A DNA stretch of 8,922 nucleotides from Lutispora sp. (lineage in GTDB: Bacteria; Bacillota; Clostridia; Lutisporales; Lutisporaceae): assembly GCA_030834765.1 (NCBI GenBank), contig JAUQXG010000125.1, forward strand, positions 1 through 8,922, given 5' to 3'. Under the pieces are notes generated by a model. It worked only from the letters and a program-made list of their open reading frames with translations, searched no databases and was not told the DNA's origin. Position numbers and translations under genes: made by a program. The number at the start of each line of letters is the position of its first letter. Within the stretch, counting starts at the first letter, position 1. Below are positions 1 through 5,377 of the stretch, piece after piece.

Positions 1-195
1 GAAGAGCACAGCATTATAGGCGGGTTAGGCGGCGCAGTAGCAGAGGTACTAAGCGAAGAGTGCCCAGTGAAGCTAAAAAGAATAGGACTAAATGACACCT
101 TCGGACAGTCTGGCAAACCACTGGAATTAGTCGACAAATATGAATTAAATGCAGCACACATAGTAAAGGCAGTAAAAAGCCTTTTAGGAAAATAA
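1..195 (+). CDS. Transketolase, C-terminal subunit (3' end only)
   Basis: The window opens inside this gene, in frame 1; only the last 64 codons and the TAA stop are present. The visible protein starts EEHSIIGGLGGAVAEVLSEE and continues with RIGLNDTFGQSG and a C-terminal KYELNAAHIVKAVKSLLGK. The HSIIGGLGGAVAE and FGQSGK blocks are typical of the transketolase C-terminal domain, which helps bind substrate phosphate and form the dimer. Clostridia often encode transketolase as two polypeptides, and the gene ending is compatible with the short C-terminal subunit. The enzyme would move two-carbon ketol units in the non-oxidative pentose phosphate pathway in the cytoplasm. A strong terminator begins 7 bp after the stop, so this is the last gene of its transcript. 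A full-length transketolase or the related C-terminal half of 1-deoxyxylulose-5-phosphate synthase cannot be fully excluded from 64 residues, but the match is better to transketolase. Confidence 0.85.
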   Translation, partial: EEHSIIGGLGGAVAEVLSEECPVKLKRIGLNDTFGQSGKPLELVDKYELNAAHIVKAVKSLLGK

Positions 196-201
196 AAAAC
201 T

Positions 202-252
202 AAAAAAACTCCTTCTTAGCTTTTAGATGATTTGCTAAGAAGGAGTTTTTTT
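202..252 (+). terminator. Intrinsic terminator of the transketolase gene
   Basis: A perfect 19-bp inverted repeat (202-220 against 234-252) closes a 13-nt loop; the GC-containing core is CTCCTTCTTAGC. The downstream arm ends in a run of seven T. The A-run on the upstream side pairs with this T tract, so the element could also terminate minus-strand transcription. The 3' arm and T tract are reused as the left arm of a second long-range inverted repeat (242-262 with 748-767). Confidence 0.9.
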
Positions 253-264
253 GGTTTTTGGCAA

Positions 265-286
265 ATCAGCCTTTTCGGGGGCTGAT
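265..286. repeat. Small GC-rich hairpin inside the fold-back region
   Basis: ATCAGCC at 265-271 pairs perfectly with GGCTGAT at 280-286 around an 8-nt loop (TTTTCGGG). It sits as a side arm just inside the outer clamp and is more GC-rich than its surroundings. No T tract follows, so it is not a standard terminator. Confidence 0.5.
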
Positions 287-466
287 GTGGTTTATAACTC
301 TTCACTAAGGAATACTTCAAAAGACAATAACATTTTGCTATACAAATATACACCCTCTCAAAGCCTAGTTTCTTGGTAATTCCTTAATTAGAAAAGCTTT
401 AGAGAATCAACTCCAAAGAGTTTTCTTAAAAGTGAGAGGCAATAAATGTGTTTTGAAGATACACTA

Positions 467-741
467 GGCAGAATGGAAGGGTAATTTTATGTAGTGAAAT
501 ATTATTGTCTTTTGTAAAATATCTTGATGAAGGGGACTTAGAAAAGCGGAATGGACTTCAACTGTTTGAGCGCTGTATGCAAGAAACTTTATTGAGTTTA
601 TAAACTTTGTAGATAGATTGATTTGTTAAAGCAAAAACAATGCGAGTTTTGAAGACCATTCCAGCGTTCTTAGTTCCCGAATCTTAGATATTTACAAAAG
701 CAATTGAAATTGAGCGTATAAAATTACCCTTCCATTCTGCC
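467..741. repeat. 275-bp near-full-length inverted repeat (MITE-like hairpin or structured RNA)
   Basis: The two halves are complementary along almost their whole length. Bases 467-490 pair perfectly with 718-741 (24 bp, starting GGCAGAATGGAAGGG). Further in, TCTTTTGTAAAATATC around 508-523 matches the complement of GATATTTACAAAAG at 687-700, and GCGGAATGGACTTCAA at 546-561 matches, with a few changes, the complement of TTTTGAAGACCATTCCAGC around 647-665. The apex holds the 12-bp palindrome AGTTTATAAACT at 595-606. No reading frame or target-site duplication is visible at the ends. Self-complementarity over the full length, rather than only at the tips, fits a miniature inverted-repeat element or a long RNA hairpin better than a degraded insertion sequence. 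Confidence 0.7.
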
Positions 742-804
742 GTTATAGCCAAAAACCAAAAAACTCCAAAGCCTAACCCTAATTTAGTGATTAAAGATTC
801 ATGA

Positions 805-847
805 TTGTCACATTAAAATAGATAAATACAAATTTTTATGGTAGAAT
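805..847 (+). promoter_or_regulatory. Possible sigma-A promoter of the Lon-like gene
   Basis: TTGTCA at 805-810 resembles a -35 box; TACAAA at 827-832 lies 16 bp downstream. A better -10 box, TAGAAT at 842-847, has no good -35 at the right distance. A promoter is expected here because the preceding transcript ends at 252 and the gene starts at 897, but the exact hexamers are uncertain. Confidence 0.3.
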
Positions 848-896
848 TTGATAAAGAAATTTTTCGCTTATTATCAGATTTGAAGGGAGAGAGAAT

Positions 897-3281
897 ATGG
901 TATTTAGAGAATTATCTGCTGATGAATTAACCAATAATTGTGATGTCAATTGTTTTAGGTTTACGACGACGAAAGAAGTGAGTCCATTAGACGGTATAAT
1001 CGGTCAAGAAAGAGCAGCTTCTGCTATGGAATTTGGCCTGACTATAAAAAGAGCTGGTTATAATATCTATGTTTCAGGATTAACAGGTACTGGCAGAAGC
1101 AGCTATACAAAGTCAATCATCAAAAACATAGCCTCAATTGAAGAAACTCCAGATGACTGGTGCTATGTATATAATTTTAAAAATCCAGATAGTCCACGTG
1201 CATTAAAAATGCCTGCAGGAATAGGGAGTCAGCTTGTAAAAGATATGAAAGCACTCATCAAAAGTCTTAAAGTCAAGATTCCTAAAATGTTTGAAGGGCA
1301 AGATTATGAAAAACAAAAAAGCGAAATTATTCAATTCTTCCAATCTCAAAGTTCAGATCTTATGGAGCAATTTAATTCATATGCTAAAGAAAATGGACTG
1401 CTGATTAAGAAAAGTGAGCAAGGACTCATGACTATACCACTCATAGATGGTAAGGCTATGGAAGAAAAGGACTATGCTGAGCTAAAACCAGAGGCTAGAA
1501 AGAATATAGAAGAAAAAATGTTTGTCGTACAAAATAAGCTAATAGAGATCATGAAGCAGGTAAAAGAAATAGAAAAGTCTGCAAAAGATAAAATAGAACA
1601 ATTGGAAATGAAAATAGCTTTTATTGCATTAGAACAGCCGATACAAGAGCTAAAGGAAAAGTATTCCCAACATCAAAATCTGATTGAATATTTGAGAGCA
1701 GTGCAAAAAGATATTTTACAGAATATTGAGGATTTTAAAAGTATAGAAAAAGACAATGTAAATCAACTTAACATCATAGATAAAATAAGAGAAAAAGACT
1801 TTACAAAGAAATACGAAGTAAATCTTATCGTTGATAATAAAGACACAAAAGGAGCTCCCGTAATATTTGATACAAATCCTAAGTATTATAATTTACTTGG
1901 AAGAATTGAATATGAAAGCAATATGGGGGTTGTTACCACAGATTTCACGAGAATAAAGGCAGGTTCTATTCATGCAGCCAACGGAGGATATCTTATCATT
2001 AATATATCTGACATAGCAAGGAGTGCAGAAAGTTGGGAAGGATTGAAAAGGGCACTCAAATCCAGTGAGATAACAATAGAGAATATAGCATCTGCTGCAG
2101 GAATTATTTCTGGTGGGATGAAGCCTCAGGCAATACCAATCAATATTAAAGTAGTGGTTATTGGAGATGCAAAAACTTATCAATTGCTTTATACATATGA
2201 TGAAGACTTTAGAAAGCTATTTAAGATTAAAGCTGACTTTGATATAGATATGAAATCCGACGAACATAATATAGAGAAATTTGTACAATTTATTAGCTCT
2301 CATTGTGCTGAAAAAGGATTATTGCACTTTGATGTATCAGCAGTAACAAAATTAATTGAATATAGCAGGCGACTTGCAGATAATAAAAATAAGCTTTCCA
2401 CAAGATTTAATGATATTGTAGAAATATTATATGAAGCAGATACATGGGCAAGGATTGACAAAATGGATGTTGTAAATGCAGCTCATGTTAGGAAGGCGTT
2501 AGATCAAAAAGTTTACAGATCAAATAAAATAGAAACCAAGCTCCAAGAATTGATTGACACAGGAGTATTATTGATTTCAACGGAGGATAAGGTGGTTGGG
2601 CAAGTAAATGGGCTGGCTGTAATGAATTATGGAGATTATAGCTTTGGGAAACCTTCAAGAATTACTGCCACATCCTATGCAGGGAAAAAAGGTATTGTAA
2701 ATATAGAGCGAGAAGTAAATATGAGCGGAAATATTCATGACAAAGGCATGATGATTTTATCAGGATATTTAGGAGAAAGATTTGCTCAGGAAAATCCTAT
2801 ATCCCTAACTGCAAATATTTGTTTTGAACAACTTTATGATGGCGTAGATGGTGACAGTGCTTCCAGCACCGAGCTATATGCATTGCTTTCATCTTTATCT
2901 GGCATACCTATAAAACAATATATAGCGGTAACTGGCTCAGTAAACCAAAAGGGTGAGATACAGCCAATTGGTGGTATAAACGAGAAAATAGAGGGTTTTT
3001 ACCAAACTTGCAAAGCAAGAGGTATAAAAGGGAATGAGGGAATTATGATGCCTCATCAAAATATAGTGAACCTTATGCTAAACGAAGAGGTAATTGATGC
3101 CGTAAAGGAAGGGAAGTTTCATATCTATGCAGTAGAAAATATTTCCCAAGGAATAGAAATATTAACGGATATACCGGCAGGTATGAAAGATGAGAATGGT
3201 AATTATACAGAAAACAGTATTTTTAATAAAGTAGAGAAAAAGATTCAGGATTTCGCATCCATATCTGAAAAATATAAATAG
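897..3281 (+). CDS. Lon-like ATP-dependent protease (AAA_32/COG1067 type)
   Basis: A 794-residue cytoplasmic AAA+ serine protease expected to unfold and degrade proteins with ATP. The N-terminal part has the family sequence PLDGIIGQERA (30-40) and a P-loop variant SGLTGTGRSS at 60-69, with Arg67 where Lys is usual. A long charged, probably coiled-coil insertion lies at about 110-300. AAGIH-like sequence SIHAANGGYLIINI (357-370) is the Walker B region, followed by EGLKRALKS. The C-terminal Lon peptidase domain (about 560-760) carries Ser654 in DGDSASSTELYALLS and Lys697 in GGINEKIEGFY; the 43-residue spacing equals that of the catalytic dyad in E. coli Lon (Ser679/Lys722). There is no Lon substrate-binding N domain, which separates it from classical LonA. 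The ATG at 897 is preceded by AAGGGAGAG, a good ribosome-binding site. Substrate and physiological role cannot be read from the sequence. Confidence 0.9.
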   Translation: MVFRELSADELTNNCDVNCFRFTTTKEVSPLDGIIGQERAASAMEFGLTIKRAGYNIYVSGLTGTGRSSYTKSIIKNIASIEETPDDWCYVYNFKNPDSPRALKMPAGIGSQLVKDMKALIKSLKVKIPKMFEGQDYEKQKSEIIQFFQSQSSDLMEQFNSYAKENGLLIKKSEQGLMTIPLIDGKAMEEKDYAELKPEARKNIEEKMFVVQNKLIEIMKQVKEIEKSAKDKIEQLEMKIAFIALEQPIQELKEKYSQHQNLIEYLRAVQKDILQNIEDFKSIEKDNVNQLNIIDKIREKDFTKKYEVNLIVDNKDTKGAPVIFDTNPKYYNLLGRIEYESNMGVVTTDFTRIKAGSIHAANGGYLIINISDIARSAESWEGLKRALKSSEITIENIASAAGIISGGMKPQAIPINIKVVVIGDAKTYQLLYTYDEDFRKLFKIKADFDIDMKSDEHNIEKFVQFISSHCAEKGLLHFDVSAVTKLIEYSRRLADNKNKLSTRFNDIVEILYEADTWARIDKMDVVNAAHVRKALDQKVYRSNKIETKLQELIDTGVLLISTEDKVVGQVNGLAVMNYGDYSFGKPSRITATSYAGKKGIVNIEREVNMSGNIHDKGMMILSGYLGERFAQENPISLTANICFEQLYDGVDGDSASSTELYALLSSLSGIPIKQYIAVTGSVNQKGEIQPIGGINEKIEGFYQTCKARGIKGNEGIMMPHQNIVNLMLNEEVIDAVKEGKFHIYAVENISQGIEILTDIPAGMKDENGNYTENSIFNKVEKKIQDFASISEKYK

Positions 3282-3290
3282 ATAAGAATA

Positions 3291-3330
3291 AATGTTAGAG
3301 TGTAACCCTTGGGCAGCACTCTAACATTTT
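3291..3330. terminator. Shared convergent terminator hairpin
   Basis: AATGTTAGAGTG (3291-3302) pairs with CACTCTAACATT (3317-3328), a 12-bp stem with a 14-nt loop, followed on the plus strand by TTATTATT. It lies between the Lon-like gene and the convergent cyclo-ligase gene. The cyclo-ligase stop codon (3321-3323) is inside the stem. Termination in the plus direction is more convincing; in the minus direction the tail (ATTTATTCTT) is a weaker T tract. Confidence 0.75.
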
Positions 3331-3884
3331 ATTATTCCATCTTCAGTGATGATATAATCTAATGGTACATCAAAAAGTCCTCTTGGTATTTTGGAAACCA
3401 ATTGAAGAGAAAAAGCAAGGGCTACTGTGCAAGTGTTTTTATTGGCACGATTCAAAAATCTATCATAATAACCTGCGCCATAGCCAACTCTATTGCCAAG
3501 CTTATCAAAAGCGGCACCGGGAACTAAAATTAAATCAATTGTAGTTCTATCAACTATCCTCAAACTGCTCTTGTTTGGTTCTAAAATACCATAAGTACCC
3601 TTTGATATATCTTGCCAAGTACTAAAAGAACAAGCAACCATTTCTGTTGTCTCTTTAATGCATAAAGGGACAGAAACTTTTTTTTCTTGAGATATTGAAT
3701 AATCTATAATGTCATTTGTTGTGACTTCACTTCCAAAACTTAGATAGCTGAGTATATTTTTAGATTCTTTATATGGTCCAAAGTTGATCAGTCTTTGAAA
3801 TATGATACGACTTTTTTCATTGATTTCTTCAGCAGTCATGGAATTTCTTCTGCTTAACATATTGCGGCGTATTTCTTTTTTCAT
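3321..3884 (-). CDS. 5-formyltetrahydrofolate cyclo-ligase
   Basis: A 187-residue cytoplasmic enzyme that converts 5-formyl-THF to 5,10-methenyl-THF using ATP, returning stored folate to one-carbon metabolism. The size fits the family (about 180-200). Family features are the basic N-terminus KKEIRRNMLSRR, the folate-pocket region SYLSFGSEVTT (46-56), YGILEP (98-103), VPGAAFD (121-127) and the signature GNRVGYGAGYYDRFL (130-143 region), which forms the phosphate-binding loop. Two in-frame ATGs exist: 3896 would give MDIYMKKEIRR, and 3884 gives MKKEIRR. I prefer 3884 because family members begin close to KKEIR and only this ATG has even a weak GGA seven bases upstream. Neither start has a proper Shine-Dalgarno site nearby, and both lie at the base of a leader hairpin (3891-3956), which suggests structure-dependent translation. 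The gene is known as fthC, yqgN or ygfA in different organisms. Confidence 0.92.
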   Translation of the reverse strand: MKKEIRRNMLSRRNSMTAEEINEKSRIIFQRLINFGPYKESKNILSYLSFGSEVTTNDIIDYSISQEKKVSVPLCIKETTEMVACSFSTWQDISKGTYGILEPNKSSLRIVDRTTIDLILVPGAAFDKLGNRVGYGAGYYDRFLNRANKNTCTVALAFSLQLVSKIPRGLFDVPLDYIITEDGIIKC

Positions 3885-3890
3885 ATATAT

Positions 3891-3956
3891 GTCCATGCTT
3901 CAAGTTGCACTAAGACGAACTTTGTTCGTCATGTGATTGAAATATCTAGCATGGAC
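3891..3956 (-). promoter_or_regulatory. 66-nt leader hairpin ahead of the cyclo-ligase gene
   Basis: Read on either strand, 3891-3899 (GTCCATGCT) pairs perfectly with 3948-3956 (AGCATGGAC). Inside, TTCAA 3899-3903 can pair with TTGAA 3937-3941, and GACGAAC 3914-3920 pairs perfectly with GTTCGTC 3924-3930 around a TTT loop. The element lies in the predicted 5' UTR of the minus-strand gene, between a good Shine-Dalgarno sequence (AAAGGAAG, complement of 3963-3970) and the start codon. It contains the upstream ATG at 3896 in its stem. No T tract follows, so it is not a terminator; a translational role or a small inserted palindrome are both possible. It does not match the THF riboswitch as I know it. 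Confidence 0.5.
3929..3952 (-). CDS. Possible 7-codon leader ORF (MLDISIT)
   Basis: On the minus strand an ATG at 3952 opens a 7-codon frame, MLDISIT, ending in TGA at 3929-3931. The strong Shine-Dalgarno AAAGGAAG (complement of 3963-3970) stands 10 nt upstream, closer to this ATG than to the cyclo-ligase start. The start lies in the outer stem of the leader hairpin and the stop touches the inner stem, an arrangement seen in translational attenuators. It is very short and has no independent coding evidence. Confidence 0.2.
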   Translation of the reverse strand: MLDISIT

Positions 3957-4011
3957 CCGTCACTTCCTTTATATTTTAGTAATTTCTTTCAAGCTTAATT
4001 CTTTCATATTT

Positions 4012-4041
4012 ATTATACCAAAGGTTTATTTCATCAGACAA
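4012..4041 (-). promoter_or_regulatory. Sigma-A promoter of the cyclo-ligase gene
   Basis: On the minus strand, TTGTCT (complement of 4036-4041) and a consensus TATAAT (complement of 4012-4017) are separated by 18 bp. Transcription would start near 4005, giving a 5' UTR of about 120 nt that contains the leader hairpin. This is one of the best promoter matches in the window. Confidence 0.65.
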
Positions 4042-4068
4042 TACATTTATACATTCGTATATATGAAT
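4035..4068 (+). promoter_or_regulatory. Possible promoter and operator of the LiaF-like gene
   Basis: CAGACA at 4035-4040 and TATATA at 4058-4063 are spaced by 17 bp and point toward the membrane-protein gene; the -35 overlaps the -35 of the divergent cyclo-ligase promoter. The -10 lies in the centre of the near-palindrome ATTCGTATATATGAAT (4053-4068; 7 of 8 pairs match), a plausible repressor site. The regulator is not in the window. Confidence 0.35.
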
Positions 4069-4102
4069 AAGAAATGAAAATCAACTAATGGAGGAATTGT
4101 GT

Positions 4103-4582
4103 ATGAATAAACATTCAAATATTGTATTAGGTTCTATACTTATTTTACTGGGAGCAGCATTTTTGATGACAAATCTAGGATTCATGAGATTTTCATGGAG
4201 TTATATATGGCCCTTATTTCTCTTGATACCTGGTATCTACATGCACTTTGCTTTCTTTACAGGACTTGACAAGAATCCTGGCATTCTTGTTCCAGCCGGT
4301 ATTCTTACTACTTATGGCATATTGTTTTATGCAAATGTATTATTAGGCTGGAGTTATATGTCCAACCTGTGGCCATTATTTCTTATAGGTATAGCAGTAG
4401 GGCTTTTTGAGCTTTATCTTTTTGGAACTCACGATAGAGCATTATTAATACCAGTTGCCATACTTGGTGGGCTTGGTTTGATATTTTTAACAAGAGCGAT
4501 GTTTTATTTCAATTTCAGTTATCTTGCTCCAATCATTTTAATAGGAGTAGGGGTAATCGTTTTATTTAAAAAGAATAGGTAG
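4103..4582 (+). CDS. LiaF/DUF5668-like small integral membrane protein
   Basis: A 159-residue, very hydrophobic protein with about six membrane segments (roughly 7-25, 34-51, 60-80, 86-106, 112-130, 137-154) and the C-terminal anchor FKKNR. The segments appear as three repeats of a two-helix unit: ILILLGAAFLM...WPLFLLIPGI, then GILTTYGILFY...WPLFLIGIAVG, then AILGGLGLIFL...LAPIILIGVG. This resembles the LiaI-LiaF-like transmembrane region (DUF5668) of Gram-positive envelope-stress proteins; no extracytoplasmic LiaF C-terminal domain is present. The start is set at ATG 4103 because GGAGG at 4090-4094 is 8 bp upstream; the in-frame ATG at 4088 would include that ribosome-binding site. It is a single-gene transcript closed by a strong terminator. 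Function is unknown; a role in envelope stress sensing is only suggested by family resemblance and by the cell-wall genes downstream. Confidence 0.8.
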   Translation: MNKHSNIVLGSILILLGAAFLMTNLGFMRFSWSYIWPLFLLIPGIYMHFAFFTGLDKNPGILVPAGILTTYGILFYANVLLGWSYMSNLWPLFLIGIAVGLFELYLFGTHDRALLIPVAILGGLGLIFLTRAMFYFNFSYLAPIILIGVGVIVLFKKNR

Positions 4583-4592
4583 CTTTTTCGTC

Positions 4593-4628
4593 AAAATGAG
4601 TCATGTAGGTGCATGACTCATTTTTTTT
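4593..4628 (+). terminator. Intrinsic terminator after the LiaF-like gene
   Basis: AAAATGAGTCATG (4593-4605) pairs perfectly with CATGACTCATTTT (4612-4624) around a 6-nt loop, and a run of eight T follows (4621-4628). This is a textbook terminator and separates the membrane-protein gene from ftsE. Confidence 0.93.
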
Positions 4629-4690
4629 GCCGTATTATAAAGGATTTTAGGAGTTTGTGTAGAAATATTATTTTGAAGGGGTGTGATTTT

Positions 4691-5377
4691 TTGATTCGGT
4701 TGAATGATGTGAATAAAGTTTTCACCGATGGCCATAAAGTGTTAAATAATATAAATTTACATATACAAAAAGGTGAATTCGTATTTTTAGTTGGTTCCAG
4801 TGGAGCAGGAAAATCTACTTTAATAAAGTTGATGCTTAAAGAAACGGAGGCTACTACAGGCAAAATTGTGATTGATAATGAAGATATAACAAAAATGAGA
4901 AGAAGATATATTCCTCATTTAAGAAGAAATATAGGTGTGGTGTTTCAAGATTTTAAGCTTCTGCAAGAAAAGACTGTATATGAAAATGTTGCCTTTGCTA
5001 TGGAAGTAATCGAAGCTTCACCGCGAGAGGTAAGGAGGCAAGTCCCTATCATATTAAGTATGGTTGGATTAAGTAAAAAATATGATTTATATCCTCAGCA
5101 GCTATCAGGTGGAGAGCAGCAGAGGGTCTCGCTAGCCAGGGCTATGGTTAATTCACCCAAAATATTGATTGCAGATGAGCCTACAGGCAATCTTGATCCT
5201 GATACATCACGAGAAATAATGAAACTTTTGGTTGAAATTAACCAAAGAGGTACTACAATATTGATGGCAACCCATGCAAAAGATATCGTTGATAACATGA
5301 AGAAAAGAGTGGTAGCGATTGAAGGCGGAAGGATCGTCAGGGATGAAATGAGAGGTGCATACTGTCGTGAAACTTAG
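4691..5377 (+). CDS. ftsE: Cell-division ABC transporter ATP-binding protein FtsE
   Basis: A 228-residue ABC-type ATPase that works with FtsX at the cytoplasmic membrane; ATP hydrolysis is used to control peptidoglycan hydrolases rather than to move a solute. All motifs are intact: Walker A GSSGAGKST (35-43), Q-loop Gln86 in VVFQDFKLL, signature LSGGEQQR (138-145), Walker B ILIADEP with Glu163, D-loop GNLD and His195 in MATHA. The VVFQDFKLL and PTGNLDPDTS blocks are typical of FtsE. The start is a TTG at 4691, giving MIRLNDVNKVF and the usual family length; AAGGGG at 4676-4681 is 9 bp upstream. The in-frame ATG at 4613 lies in the preceding terminator and is rejected. No convincing promoter could be picked in the 62 bp after that terminator. 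The last 11 bp overlap ftsX, indicating translational coupling. Confidence 0.95.
   Translation: MIRLNDVNKVFTDGHKVLNNINLHIQKGEFVFLVGSSGAGKSTLIKLMLKETEATTGKIVIDNEDITKMRRRYIPHLRRNIGVVFQDFKLLQEKTVYENVAFAMEVIEASPREVRRQVPIILSMVGLSKKYDLYPQQLSGGEQQRVSLARAMVNSPKILIADEPTGNLDPDTSREIMKLLVEINQRGTTILMATHAKDIVDNMKKRVVAIEGGRIVRDEMRGAYCRET

Larger units (their letters stand above)
242..767. repeat. Nested fold-back (multi-arm inverted repeat) region
   Basis: This fills most of the 700-bp gene-free stretch between the transketolase and Lon-like genes. Three levels of self-complementarity are visible. The outer clamp pairs 242-262 with 748-767 (20 pairs with one bulged T) and is extended by TTATAAC at 292-298 against GTTATAG at 742-748 after a small side hairpin. 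The second arm is an imperfect hairpin at about 312-460, for example CTTCAAAA 315-322 with TTTTGAAG 451-458, and CCTCTCA 354-360 with TGAGAGG 433-439. The third arm is the long 467-741 hairpin, listed separately. No open reading frame, transposase remnant or clear target-site duplication was seen. It could be a structured non-coding RNA, a miniature mobile element or a decayed composite; I do not recognise a named RNA family. Confidence 0.6.

Noticed and set aside
242..767. Degraded insertion sequence with transposase
   Set aside because: No transposase-like frame or flanking target duplication was found, and complementarity extends through the interior instead of being limited to the ends.
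783..896. Riboswitch or attenuator before the Lon-like gene
   Set aside because: Only short pairings such as TGATAA with TTATCA are seen and no terminator-like structure precedes the start codon.
1893..2183. Minus-strand frame of 96 codons inside the Lon-like gene
   Set aside because: It lies fully within a strongly supported gene, is Cys/Tyr-rich without family motifs and has no ribosome-binding site.
3362..3544. Plus-strand 60-codon frame inside the cyclo-ligase gene
   Set aside because: It is antisense to conserved enzyme motifs and has no supporting start signal.
3891..3956. THF riboswitch ahead of the cyclo-ligase gene
   Set aside because: The gene family makes it tempting, but the hairpin lacks the conserved THF-riboswitch core as I know it; covariance-model search would settle it.
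4088..4102. Upstream ATG start for the LiaF-like gene
   Set aside because: This start would place the GGAGG ribosome-binding site within the coding sequence; ATG 4103 has ideal spacing.
4613..4690. N-terminal extension of FtsE from ATG 4613
   Set aside because: The ATG lies in the arm of the preceding terminator, and the extra 26 residues are not part of the FtsE family; TTG 4691 restores the usual length.
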